Of a DNA stretch of 64,000 nt, positions 35,213 through 45,500 are shown one piece after another (position 1 is the stretch's first letter; every line of letters begins with the position of its first letter). The notes beneath the pieces were generated by a model. The model was not told where the DNA came from, searched no databases, and was given only the letters and a program-made list of their open reading frames with translations. Source of the DNA: Bacillota bacterium (lineage in GTDB: Bacteria; Bacillota; Sulfobacillia; Sulfobacillales; Sulfobacillaceae). The stretch covers positions 23,448 to 87,447 of the forward strand of contig JAPNUO010000011.1 of the NCBI GenBank assembly GCA_026627065.1, in the 5' to 3' direction. The position numbers and the translations under genes are program-made.

Positions 35213-36042
35213 TCAAATATCGCCGGGAGAGATTGTCGACATATTGTTATAGTCGTAGTTTTCTCCTCCCATCACCCAGACAAATGAATAGCGGTCGATT
35301 CCCACTCCCGCATGGATTGACCAAGGACGGGAAAGAATTGCTTCTTCTTCATTGCCGATGACTCGTGCGCGATTCTCCTTTGGGTACCCCATAAATGAAA
35401 TATCCGTCCTCCCTCTGGCAAATCAAAATAAAAATACTTCGATGCGCCTTTCGTGAATATGCGGAAGCCTGATATTCCATACGCTTCCGGCCTGAAGAGA
35501 TGTCAAACCCATGACCACCTGATCGCTCCGGATCCCCGTCATTATGAATGAATCGATACAACACTCGCTCGTTCGTTTTCAATTTGTCTCCTACCCGTAC
35601 ACCGTCTGGCTCATCACGGGAGATAACTGCCGTGGGATATCGCCCTCCACCAGGATCGACACAAGGTAACATTTCGCCAAATTGCTAAGATTTTCACTGT
35701 GGAACTCGACCGAGGGATTCTCAGGCCCCACATAAAGGCAATCAAGAGGATCGAGGCGATGTCGTTCTTCCCTAAAATCAACAGTCCCCTCTCCACCCAC
35801 GTTGACGATCCCTATTTCCCGTCGTTGCCAAAAATAGCTGGAGCAACGGTGCCACCACCCTCAGAAAGGCAGCTGTCACTAGTAGGTATTACTTCCCCCA
35901 CGGCCATTCGATCAACAAAATGAAAATAATAAACTTGTGTTTGTCCGGCCTTATTAAAGGCCGGACAAACAAAGCACTCGCGAAGCTCCGCCGACGAACA
36001 CCGTTCCACATCTGCCGAATTCACCGAATAAATCGTCTTCAC
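35213..36042 (-). pseudogene. Decayed second copy of kduI
   Basis: Read with frame changes, this stretch follows the intact KduI at 21240-22070 end to end: KTIYSVNSADVERCSSAELRECFVC at the start, EIGIVNVGGEGTVDF, PLDCLYVGPENPSVEF, LYRFIHNDG, SVWNIRLPHIHERRIEVF, and IGNEEEAILSRPWSIHAG through GGEN at the end. At least four frame changes are needed, near 35845, 35625, 35550 and 35425. Flanking genes on both sides read cleanly, so a decayed gene is more likely than sequencing error. It sits between the binding protein and permease genes. Confidence 0.85.
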
Positions 36043-36089
36043 TTGCCTTCTCCTAGCAGAATTACAGGTTTTCGAGACTATCGCACGAC

Positions 36090-37439
36090 CTACTGCCCTT
36101 GTGCCAACAATGCATTCATTTGGGCATTCAAGGTCTGCATCGCTTGAGAAACACTGCTCTTGCCCAGAGACATCGCTTCGAACGCGTTATTGATGTCGGT
36201 GTTCATGGGACCGGGGTTAGCAATATTATCGTTCGGAGCCGTAATGTCATATTGGTCGTATGCAACAAACGCCTGCGTGTTCAACTTGTAACCAACGCGA
36301 GGATAATTCTGCCAGAAACTGCTGTGAGCGAGGTCCTTCCGAATGGGCACCGATCCGTCGATGGACGATACCGCCTCTTCCCCTTGCTTGCTTAACAAGA
36401 ACATCATAAGGGCCGCCGAAGCCTGCGCTTGTGCTCCCTTCGCATCCGTTGTGACTGCATAGCCAGCCATCCCTGAGCCAATGGCAGGGTGAGGCAGCAG
36501 AGGAAAATTCACAAAATTAGGATCGAAGGAGAAAATCCATTTCGTCGCCGATGCGTTGACTTGTCCCGGCAATTGTCCATGAACAATGAAGTCCATCGCC
36601 GCATGACCACTTTCAAACGGATCAGACGGAAGGTTGGCAAACCACGAGGTGTAGTTCTTGGCAAAGCTCATAAATTCGCTCATCGCCTTAACGGTAGCAG
36701 GACTATCCATCTCCGCTTGCTTTCCATTCGGGGAGAAGATATGTCCCCCGAGCCCTTCAATGAACGGAACCCAAATCGCCCACTCGGTATCGGTTAAAGA
36801 ATCGCCCACCGCGTAATATTGTGTATTGCCTACCTTGCGAGTCAGTAACTTGCAGTCCTTGAGAAATGTCTGCCATGTCCACCCCATTTTCGGCAGAGGT
36901 ACGTGGAATTTCTTAAAGAGCTGGGGGTTGTACTCGACGACGATTTGGTCAAAGCCCCTCGGGATGACGTATTGATCACCGTTATATTGCCCCAACTTGA
37001 GGATGGCCTCGTTGAATTGGGAGTCTTTATATCCGTAGGCGTTCATGTACGGCTGAAGGTTCATTAACATACCATGAGAAGCCTGATATTGCACATGCAC
37101 ATCGGCTGTCCGAATGATATCGGGTAGGGTCCCGGCTGCAGCTGCCGCAAGTTCAGATTCGGTACTATTGACCACCGTTGTTTGAACGACCTTAACAGTA
37201 ATATTGTGATGCAGCTTTTCAAAAGCTTTAGCGATAGCGTCAGCAATCGCTACGTCGTTGGATGTCGGAGGAACTCCCAGCGTTACCGTCACATGTCCTT
37301 TGGGCAACTGCGTCAATTTATTGGAAGCTTTAGAAACTCTAGCACTCAGAACACTATTCGTTCCACATCCAGCTAATGCCGAGACCAAAAGAGCCACCGA
37401 TGCAATCGACAATAACCGTTTGGTGCCGACAGCACTCAT
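36090..37439 (-). CDS. Sugar-binding lipoprotein of ABC transporter (island B)
   Basis: 449 residues. Signal peptide with lipobox LAGC near residue 24, then a family 1 solute-binding domain (TDTEWAIWVPFIEGLGGHIF, SSIDGSVPIRKDL). It is the first gene of the rhamnogalacturonan operon and would capture oligosaccharides outside the cell. ATG at 37439 follows GAGGAGGAG. More distant from the island A and C binding proteins than those are from each other. Confidence 0.93.
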   Translation of the reverse strand: MSAVGTKRLLSIASVALLVSALAGCGTNSVLSARVSKASNKLTQLPKGHVTVTLGVPPTSNDVAIADAIAKAFEKLHHNITVKVVQTTVVNSTESELAAAAAGTLPDIIRTADVHVQYQASHGMLMNLQPYMNAYGYKDSQFNEAILKLGQYNGDQYVIPRGFDQIVVEYNPQLFKKFHVPLPKMGWTWQTFLKDCKLLTRKVGNTQYYAVGDSLTDTEWAIWVPFIEGLGGHIFSPNGKQAEMDSPATVKAMSEFMSFAKNYTSWFANLPSDPFESGHAAMDFIVHGQLPGQVNASATKWIFSFDPNFVNFPLLPHPAIGSGMAGYAVTTDAKGAQAQASAALMMFLLSKQGEEAVSSIDGSVPIRKDLAHSSFWQNYPRVGYKLNTQAFVAYDQYDITAPNDNIANPGPMNTDINNAFEAMSLGKSSVSQAMQTLNAQMNALLAQGQ

Positions 37440-37616
37440 TAAAAGTTCTCCTCCTCAGAAACTTAATTTCGCATTACGTTCCCACACGCGAACCAGGGTT
37501 CCGATCTTGGATATTTGGTTTGACCCGCAAATCGATTCCCCATTAATTCAGACAAAAACCAACGACGTTCTATATCTAGCAACGACGCCTGGCCGGCGGG
37601 GTGTAACTACGCCACA

Positions 37617-37645
37617 ATTTTATCTTCTTGTTGGAAGATTTTCAA
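37617..37645 (-). promoter_or_regulatory. Promoter of the rhamnogalacturonan operon
   Basis: Minus strand TTGAAA (37640-37645), 17-base spacer, TAAAAT (37617-37622), about 180 bases before the binding-protein start, leaving a long untranslated leader (about 37440-37610) in which I see no known riboswitch. Confidence 0.65.
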
Positions 37646-37660
37646 TACCAACGGTGGCAT
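37645..37660. promoter_or_regulatory. Operator-like site upstream of the -35 (island B)
   Basis: ATACCAACGGTGGCAT; on the minus strand ATGCCACCGTTGGTAT, which differs from the site at 37769-37784 at only two of 16 positions. It adjoins the -35 of the minus-strand promoter. The central CG suggests a LacI-type regulator, probably that at 24099-25103. Confidence 0.6.
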
Positions 37661-37745
37661 TTTTATTTGGTATAAAGATACCTCTCAACAACTCGCGAAA
37701 GACTATCGACAATCTACGTTGATCGATTGGCGCATTCTTTGTTTT

Positions 37746-37751
37746 TATAAT
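37746..37751 (+). promoter_or_regulatory. Candidate -10 box of the divergent Gfo/Idh gene
   Basis: Plus strand TATAAT about 100 bases before the Gfo/Idh start; the nearest -35-like TTGATC (37719-37724) is 21 bases away, which is long, so activator help is possible. Confidence 0.45.
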
Positions 37752-37768
37752 ATCTATGGCACGAATGG

Positions 37769-37784
37769 ATACCACCGTTGTTAT
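37769..37784. promoter_or_regulatory. Operator-like site downstream of divergent -10 (island B)
   Basis: ATACCACCGTTGTTAT on the plus strand, near twin of the 37645-37660 site (14 of 16 positions when one is reversed). Placed where a bound repressor would block the Gfo/Idh transcript. Confidence 0.6.
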
Positions 37785-37849
37785 TCCAAGGCCTACGTGC
37801 TATTTTGGTTTTTGATAAATCTGTCAACAAAGCGCTTGGAGGAAATACT

Positions 37850-39169
37850 ATGGTAAAAAACTATTGCATTGTCGGAACAGGTTCTCGAGGCATTTCCATG
37901 TACGGCGAATCTATTGTGCATCATTACAGCGATGTAGCCCGTCTCACTGGACTTTGTGACGTTAACGCAGGTCGCGTGGCGTACGCCCAAAGGAGATTGG
38001 GAGGGGATATTCCAACCTTCACAAACTTTCAGGAGATGTTGAACTCAGTAGAATGCGACACGGTCATTGTGACCACCAAGGATGCCGACCACGATCATTA
38101 CATTGTCGACGCCCTACAACACGGAAAAGATGTCATCACCGAAAAACCCCTTACCACCACCGCCGAAAAGGCCAACCGCATTCTTCGCGCTGAGAAAGAC
38201 ACCGGCCGGAGAGTCCGCGTCGCCTTTAACTATCGTTATGCACCTTATAAGACAGAAGTCAAGCGATTGCTCAAAGAAGGCATCGTCGGTACGGTTCACT
38301 CTGTGGAATTTCGGTGGTTCTTAGACACGGTTCATGGCGCCGATTACTTTCGTCGTTGGCATGCCAAAAAAGCCAATTCAGGCGGGTTATTTGTTCACAA
38401 GGCCACTCACCACTTTGACCTCATCAACTGGTGGCTAGACTTAGAGCCGGAAGAAGTGGTTGCAATAGGCTCCCGACAATATTACATCCCAGAAAGAATG
38501 TCAGGTCACGGAGAGCGGTGCTCCACCTGCACGATTACTGATCGCTGCCCATTCTACCTCGATCTCGCCAACACCCCAAACTTGCGGGAGCTATACCTTG
38601 ACCATGAAGAATACGATCACTATTGGCGCGACGGCTGCGTGTTTTCCGAAGACATTGATATCGAAGACACCATGTCCGCTCTTATTCGCTATCCGAATGG
38701 AATCCATGTCACCTACGCGCTCACCGCTGCCACGCCTTTTGAAGGCTGGTGGGTGGCGTTTAATGGTTCCCGTGGGCGTCTAGAAGCCTTTGAACCGGAA
38801 GCCATGGTCCCCAATGGAGAACTTCCGAACTTCTCCGAACGCTCGCATCGTCCGGGGCGTCAAGCGGTCGATTGGCGTTTCGTCGAAGAAGGTCATGTTC
38901 CAGAGTTCCATGCTTTGACTCTGCGCTTCTATCCGTTATTTGGAGGAGTTCAGACGTTCTCTGTGAAACGGGGAGAAGGATCTCACGGCGGCGGAGACAA
39001 ACGGTTGCAAGACGATCTCTTCCGCGGCGTGAATGACGATCCTTTAAATCATGCGGCCGACAGTCGGGCTGGGGCCATGGCCATGTTGATTGGAGCCGCT
39101 GCGAATCGCTCAATGGCTGAACGCCGCTTTGTCAAGATTCGCGAACTTCTCGACCCCGATCTCCTTTAA
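37850..39169 (+). CDS. Gfo/Idh/MocA family oxidoreductase (island B)
   Basis: 439 residues. Rossmann motif YCIVGTGSRGISMYG, EKPLTTTAEKA near residue 100, and the Cys cluster ERCSTCTITDRCPF plus DGCVF as in the island A paralogue. Sugar or uronate oxidoreductase by family. ATG at 37850 is seven bases after GGAGG. It is the only plus-strand gene of the island, divergent from the binding-protein operon and probably co-regulated with it. Confidence 0.9.
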   Translation: MVKNYCIVGTGSRGISMYGESIVHHYSDVARLTGLCDVNAGRVAYAQRRLGGDIPTFTNFQEMLNSVECDTVIVTTKDADHDHYIVDALQHGKDVITEKPLTTTAEKANRILRAEKDTGRRVRVAFNYRYAPYKTEVKRLLKEGIVGTVHSVEFRWFLDTVHGADYFRRWHAKKANSGGLFVHKATHHFDLINWWLDLEPEEVVAIGSRQYYIPERMSGHGERCSTCTITDRCPFYLDLANTPNLRELYLDHEEYDHYWRDGCVFSEDIDIEDTMSALIRYPNGIHVTYALTAATPFEGWWVAFNGSRGRLEAFEPEAMVPNGELPNFSERSHRPGRQAVDWRFVEEGHVPEFHALTLRFYPLFGGVQTFSVKRGEGSHGGGDKRLQDDLFRGVNDDPLNHAADSRAGAMAMLIGAAANRSMAERRFVKIRELLDPDLL

Positions 39170-39205
39170 TTTAATTTCATCGCCAACGTGCAACGCCATT
39201 CCCTA

Positions 39206-39235
39206 CGAGGATGCGGGCATGTACCCGCATCCTCG
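39206..39235 (+). terminator. Strong hairpin after the Gfo/Idh gene
   Basis: CGAGGATGCGGG/CCCGCATCCTCG, a perfect 12-bp stem with a six-base loop, 37 bases past the stop. No T-run follows, so it may end or stabilise the transcript rather than being a standard terminator. Confidence 0.55.
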
Positions 39236-39503
39236 GTGAGATCGCTTCCACCAACAATGGACAAGAATACAGCCCACAAGAAAAGATACCTGCCCTCAAC
39301 TTTTAAGCACCCATTAATCAAACACCTGCAGGTTTTTCATAACTTGACAAGCACGGCCGTGGATAAGTATCCTCCTATGAAGATGTCCTGCTCCACGTTC
39401 TGACCATGGTCCGGAGGGACCGAACTACACGCCGTGGCAATGCGATACCTGGCGAAGGCCTTTTTGGTCGTTAGTCCAACCGCGAAGGCATTATGATACT
39501 GGG

Positions 39504-40040
39504 TTAACCGGTGGAAGCCAGCACCGAAGCGGCCAAGGCAACAACTGCGAACAGATTATGCGGATGGACCTTTCGCCGTCCCCGCACGCGGCCGGTCCGT
39601 AAATTCAGCTGTTCCTTCTGGTCGTTGAATGCCCATTCTACACCCATTTCTAAGTCTTAGAGCGATTCCTAGGCGGGAGGTTCCCCGCACGATGCTCCCT
39701 ACCCCGCGGGGGTCATCAGCAATGGAGATGTCTGGGCATCACCGCAATTGGAGGACGAACAGCCAGCCATGCCGCTGGGCCAATCGACATGCCAGGACAC
39801 CGAAATTTTGGGGTATTCGTGGTCGCGTCGTATTCCGGTAATGTCAGCGTTTCTCCCACGGCACAGGGGAAACATGTCGCGGCCCTCCGGGTCTTACCGC
39901 TTCGGCGACTCAGCGGGATAATCGGGATCAGCCGTTGGGCCAGGAGATAGTATAGAGGGTTACCTGATCGGACCCCGCATCGAAAGTCGCCAGTTGCTGC
40001 CCCACATCCCCTTTAGATCGTGATCGTGACCAAAAGTCGC
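39504..40040 (-). pseudogene. Transposase remnant
   Basis: The minus strand, read with frame changes, gives LAQRLIPIIPLSRRSGKTRR, then TLTLPEYDATTNTPKFRCPG, and finally VEWAFNDQKEQLNLRTGRVRGRR with LFAVVALAASVLAS. These resemble the middle (PIIPLN-R, CP-G, Y-CP) and C-terminal (VER-F--LKE-L-L---R-RG) segments of Firmicute DDE transposases. Several stops and frame changes show that it is dead. The IS family cannot be named, and no clear terminal repeats were found. It marks a likely insertion scar beside the pectin island. Confidence 0.55.
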
Positions 40041-41011
40041 TCCCTGCGGACGTCATACGTCATGCATGTTGACTGTGGTCGTCTGCGCTGCCACGGGAAG
40101 CGACTCCCGGTTGCCACGGGACGATGCAACTTGTCGCCGAGTCCACGATATGGCCCTGGGGCCAGTTTTTAGCCCCGAGATCGCGCGTTCCGGATCTCCG
40201 GCGTCAGCATGCCGACGCGTCTCTTCATACACCGGGACACGGCCTACTCCTTAAACGCCACATTATCACGTCTGTCCATTGCTTCTCATCTCACGCCCGA
40301 TTCTCTCACGCATCCCCGAATTTGGGATGCTCATCAAATAGATTAACATGCATGCTCACGCGGGTACCGAATCGCGGTGGTTGCCCGCCGTAGAGGGGAC
40401 AACCGCAAAACCATCCGAAAATATCTTAACGCCTTCGGGCACCGATGGTGACGCCCAAAGCCGCATTTCCTGGATGAGGGCGCCCTGCCCCTTAAGCGTC
40501 TCAGGGAAGAAGGACAATGCGCAACGAAAGCGGTGTGGAAGACCCTGTAAACAGCTGGCTATCACCGAAGTCAGAAGAGGGTGTCACGCTGGCTGATCCA
40601 GAGGCGGGCGCAAGATCCGACGAGGGCCCGCTTTTGACGGCGATCTTGGGTTGCCTGGTTTATTCTCCCCTTCAGCCTGCGCGACGCCGGCTGTACCGTC
40701 AACTCGCGGGGTGCTCGCCCAACTTGGAGCGGGTGCAAACCGTGCCGCTCACAGCTGGCGGCCCCCAATACCACCCCGTACTCCGGTGGTAGTACAGAGT
40801 GCGACGGCATTCCGCACCGTCGGCATGCCCATTCCGCCGAGCATCCATCCGGACGCAGTGCCACGACTCCGTCCGCTCCGCATAATGTTTCCGTTTTTTC
40901 GACTTTCATATCAAACCTAAGCCTGGGCTGGTGTTCTGGTAACTACCACCGTCACCAAAGAGGATTCATTTCTTCATCTGTCGACATCCGGCAACATTAC
41001 GTGACTTAACT
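40041..41011. other. Gene-poor stretch beside the transposase remnant
   Basis: About 970 bases. Short open frames exist on both strands, none with a Shine-Dalgarno plus recognisable domain. It may contain further remains of mobile DNA, but I cannot show this. Confidence 0.45.
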
Positions 41012-42175
41012 CTAACACGACCATAGCGCTATCTCTTTACCCATGATGAATCCAATGTCCTCCGCTATCGTTGGTGTTAGCCATGGAGGAAGGCTAACGC
41101 GTATCGAACCGATGTCTGGCTTGACGATAATTTGATAGGTTTCCCATAAGGCGCGCGAAATATTGCTTGATTCTGGCACGACGATTTGAAGGATCGGCCC
41201 AGATCCACGAACCGTCGCCGAACATCCGGACTGTTGGTATCCGCGAAGGTAAGCTGTTCGCAACTCCAAGTAATAATGCGCGATCTCCGTCTCGGTCCAC
41301 TGTTGTCGAAAGTTTATGGCAGCCACAATACCTGCCGCTAACGCCCAGTCCCGCGTACCAAATTCATACCGCCACGCCCCTTGACGATCGGAGTACCGCT
41401 CGCCGTTCTCCCGCATCATTGGGGCGCCCGAAAGTAGGCCATCAGTCTCGGCCAATGCTTTTTCCGACACCCAAAGGATCCCCGTGCCGATAGGGCCAAA
41501 CAGCCACTTATGACACGGGAACACGTAAAAATCGACACCGGGTACTACCAATATGGGTTGCGTGCCGGCTGCATGTGATCCATCCACCAACACCCATCCT
41601 TCGTAGGAACCCAGGCGTGTTATCATTTCTTCCAGATCTAAGGTAACGCCTGACCGATGACTCACTGATGACACCGCAACCATGCGCGTAGAGGGTTTGA
41701 GGACATCCGTCAACGCATCAAAAAAGTCTTGATCTGGGTCTGATTGTGGAAACGGGATCACATCAACAATGACGCCATAGCGATCTTCCAGACGGCGCAA
41801 TGGATACAGTAACGCCGGATGTTCCTCGTCCGTGGTAACGATGTGGTCTCCCGCTTTCCACGAAATACTCGTTAACGCAAGATTAATTCCGTCCGTCGCA
41901 TTTCCCGTGATCGCCACGGACGCAGCGGAGGTTTTCATCCACTGAGCCACTTTTTGGCGAGCACGATCGGTCCATTTCATCATCTCAAAATAGGAATCCG
42001 CGCCTTTTGCACCCGCTGCAGACCCTGGACCTTCTCTAATCCATTCGTTTCTTAAGAAATCAACTGTATGGGATACACTTTTTAGCGGAGGCCCCAGCGT
42101 ACCGCTATTCAAGTAAATCAAGTCGTTATTGAGCGGACATTCTTCAAGCCAGACGCGTGCCATGTCATCTTTCAT
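41012..42175 (-). CDS. Class V aminotransferase-fold PLP enzyme
   Basis: 387 residues, cysteine-desulfurase or isopenicillin-N-epimerase type. Features: YLNSGTLGPPLKSV near residue 20, GNATDGINLALTS for phosphate binding, TTDEEHPALLYPL, VDGSHAAGTQ with the PLP Asp/His, and FPCHKWLFGPIGTG with the Schiff-base Lys near 225. No Cys in the usual desulfurase loop is evident, so an epimerase, lyase or aminotransferase role is more likely. ATG at 42175 follows GAGGGAA. Stands alone between the transposase scar and the rhamnoside island; its link to sugars is unclear. Confidence 0.82.
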   Translation of the reverse strand: MKDDMARVWLEECPLNNDLIYLNSGTLGPPLKSVSHTVDFLRNEWIREGPGSAAGAKGADSYFEMMKWTDRARQKVAQWMKTSAASVAITGNATDGINLALTSISWKAGDHIVTTDEEHPALLYPLRRLEDRYGVIVDVIPFPQSDPDQDFFDALTDVLKPSTRMVAVSSVSHRSGVTLDLEEMITRLGSYEGWVLVDGSHAAGTQPILVVPGVDFYVFPCHKWLFGPIGTGILWVSEKALAETDGLLSGAPMMRENGERYSDRQGAWRYEFGTRDWALAAGIVAAINFRQQWTETEIAHYYLELRTAYLRGYQQSGCSATVRGSGPILQIVVPESSNISRALWETYQIIVKPDIGSIRVSLPPWLTPTIAEDIGFIMGKEIALWSC

Positions 42176-42446
42176 CAAGTTCCCTCTTTTGCCCTTTGTA
42201 CCCAACGCGAATCCAGACACACCTAGACTCAACACACAACCCCTTTGTTCTTTGTACGATTGCCTGGGATTATTAGAAGACATCGCACCTAAAATTGCGG
42301 TGAGGACTGGGGCAAATTGCACCAAGTCTCCATACAGGTTTAGCCGCCCTCTCGTTTTATGCCGAATCCCCACGTACTCCCCTCTCAGGACATCTCGGCC
42401 CCTGCAACATCAAACGCGAGGTGTAAGAGTCTTCCTCACCTTTTTC

Positions 42447-42475
42447 CGCGAGATTACCGCCTCATAATTCTCGCG
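42447..42475. other. Hairpin downstream of the large GH106-like gene
   Basis: CGCGAGA/TCTCGCG 7-bp stem with a 15-base loop, about 60 bases past the gene end. No T-run on the minus strand. The rest of 42176-42531 shows no gene. Confidence 0.35.
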
Positions 42476-42531
42476 CGGTCATCACTTTGGTTTTGGCGAA
42501 TGTTATTCCCCGTAGCCCAACCACAATCTTT

Positions 42532-45500
42532 TTACCCTTCGAAAAGGAACACGGGCCCAAACAAGCCGCTTCGTTGTTGAGACACCGGGCATAACGCGGT
42601 AGGCTTGCCGTCCCCATAATAGGCGCCCAAGGTATTGGTCACCCGGACGCGCAGCCGATGGGGGCCTGGACCCCAGGCCGGCGCAAGGTCAAATTGATAG
42701 GGATGCCATAGCCGCACGCCAGCATTCCAGCTATCCACCCACACTTCCGCGGTGCCGCGCACCTCGCCAAGGTCCAAGACAGCGCGCTGGCTCGTTCCCT
42801 CAACCCAGCGCTCATACTCCACGACGCCACTAAACGTCGTTAACCCTAATGCATCGCGCCAATCGCCTAACTGGCCTGAAGCAGCCGCCGTCTCGACCAG
42901 AATCGGAGCGCGTAGCACCCCAGCTTGCGAGAAAAATCCCTGAGGCACAACGCGCAAGACCAACATCCGGCCTGCGGGGGCCGGCTTTACGAGGAGCGAG
43001 CCGTGGTGAACCTCAACCGCTTGGCCGTCCACCCATGCGGTGACTTGTCCTTCAATAGCCAACCGCACCTTGGCTGCCCCCACCGGCAACCGCGCGCGAA
43101 TCCAAAGGGGGTTCCCCAACCGTTCAGGATCGGCGACCCAGGGCAAACGGTCGTCGGTCTTGGCATCCGGTTCGAGCCATCCTACGTGAGGCAAGAGATG
43201 GGGTCGAGGCGCTAGCCAATGGTCTTCGGTGGGTTCGAGAACCGGCGGCGAAAAGTTTTGCGACTCATCACGCCACGCATCCACGTCCCAGACGTGACGC
43301 TCGCCCGATGCGTCCGTCCACACCATGTCAATGAAGGCGCGGGCATTCTCGTCCATGTCAAGAAACCGCAATGTCATCTCATTGCACCCTGTCTTGAGCC
43401 AAGATGTGACATCGATCTCTTGCTGTCCCCACTTGCGATACGGCATAAAGTCGCCCAGCCGCAGGACTTGCCTCCCATTAACGACCAGTTCGGCACTGCC
43501 GTCCATGACCACAAAGTGCAAGGCCGCTTCACGAAATGTATCGGGAAGGGTGAACTGCACAAAAAATACACGGTGGTCGGGGTCGCCCTTGATCCACTCA
43601 GGATAATCGGAAGGCGGCTCCGTGCTTAGGCTGGCGCCCATGCGAAGGACGCCCGGCGTCACGGCTTCAATCTCCACCTCGACCTTATGCCACCCGGCAC
43701 TCAAGAACACTGACACCGTAGACGCATAAGATCGGCCTCGATGAACCACCACAGTTTGGTCCACGGACACCGTCTTAATCCCGCTGCCCTCGACGCGAAG
43801 CCAATAAGCCCCGTCTTTGGGCACGTTTACGAAGCTATAGGCAACTCTCCGCTCGCCGACGGACACCGAACCTAAATTTAAAAACGTGCGGGGCACCCTG
43901 GCCATGCGGCCCGCCCAAGTGCGAAACGAAAGGTCGCCAAAGATCGTGCTATAAATTAGGGGAATTTTTTGCTCGGGATTCCCTGGGTCCCTCATCCACC
44001 ATGAGGTTGCCTCGCTCCATAACATATTTTGCCACCGCCCTGGGCCCGGGGTGTCTGTTTGCCACCATCCCTCTGCGACACCTTGATCCTCGGGATCCTC
44101 GGCCACTTCCACCCGCCGAATTTCAACGCCAGCCGCAGCCTCGTTCCAGTGGCGGTCAAAATCTTGATACCGGTTGTCGAGCGTCGGTTCAACGCGAATA
44201 AGCCATCCGTCCTCGTCCAGGCGAACTTTCGAAGGTCCTGGTGCGCCCACCTGGGCGGGATAAGGGCGCTGTTGGGCGCGATCCTGCGCCCCCTTGAAAG
44301 CCGTAGAAGCATTCTTGGGACGCACCACAACCAAAGCCGCGGGCCAGCGGACCAGCGGCACCTGGACCTTGATGCCCCCACCATCGTCTGAATACGCTAG
44401 GGCTTCCTGTTCGCCGCTCCAAGGATCCCAAAGCTCGGGAATCCCTTGCACGCTCAGCCAATAGTCGACGGCCTGGGGAGGTAATTCCGAAGCCTCGACC
44501 GCCTCATGCATCGGAACTAACGTCCCTTCCGGCGGCATTAAGAGAAACGCCAGGGTGCCGTCGTCCCAATGACGGATGAGCGATTGGCCCGGTCCTTTGA
44601 CTCTCCGAGGCAAGAGTGTCTCGAGGGTCTCGTTCAATTCCGCCGCGGACGCTATCTGCCTAACGCCCTGGAATACCCGCTCTTCTGGCGGCACGCCGAC
44701 ACCAATAGCGATGCCCCCCGCGTCTATCCATGCCTGCAGGCGCTCCCGGCTTTCGGGGTCCACTCGCTCCGTCCCTGGAAAAATCAAGACGCGATACGCC
44801 TCGTCGCTCACCTTAATGCCTTCCTCAGTAAGAACAGCGGCACGTAAAGTCTCGTCGTCCAGGGTATCAAAGTCCCAGCGTGCTGCCCGGAGCGCTCCCA
44901 ACTCCGGCCGGTGGCGGTTCTGGCGGCCCACCACGCTCCAAAACTGCTCTTGAATGCGTTCGATACGGCGATTGGGAGCCGTTCGCGCGAGGTCCATGGG
45001 GTGCGCCAGGTGAGCCCCGCTAGGCCAATCCATGCTTTCCCAGATCGCGTGTCCGGGATAATAGACCGCGATGTCTGCCACATGGCGTCCTTGACTGAGG
45101 AGTTTGGACAAGCGCGCGATCCCTTGGGCAAAGATCGGGTAATGCTCAAAATACGGCTGGCGCCAGCCGGTATCCGGTGCGGCCCACTCCCACCATCCTC
45201 CTGCCGTGCTAAAGTAAACCGCATGGGGATTGTAGAGGGTGGCACCAGCCTGATACCAGGGCAACAACCAGTGCAGCGTCTCTTCCAACGTTCCCCCCCA
45301 GCCGCTGGAATGAAACGCCTCCAACCACACGCGGGGCTGGCGCCATTGATGGGCAATGGACGCGTGCATTTTGATTTCGCCGTCGGGATCATTGCCGGGG
45401 GCTTGAAACCAGCGATGAGTGCGCGGATAGTCCAAATAGAGGCGCTGGGCGCCATAGGGATCGACTTCCCGGCCTGGCCCTGCCTGGTCACACCCGATCA

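Noticed and set aside
35213..36042. Sequencing errors as the cause of the broken kduI
   Set aside because: Several separate frame changes occur in 830 bases while long genes on either side read cleanly, so decay is the simpler explanation, though resequencing would settle it.
40348..40920. Small open frames after the transposase relic
   Set aside because: No motif, no ribosome site and mutual overlap; could be chance frames.
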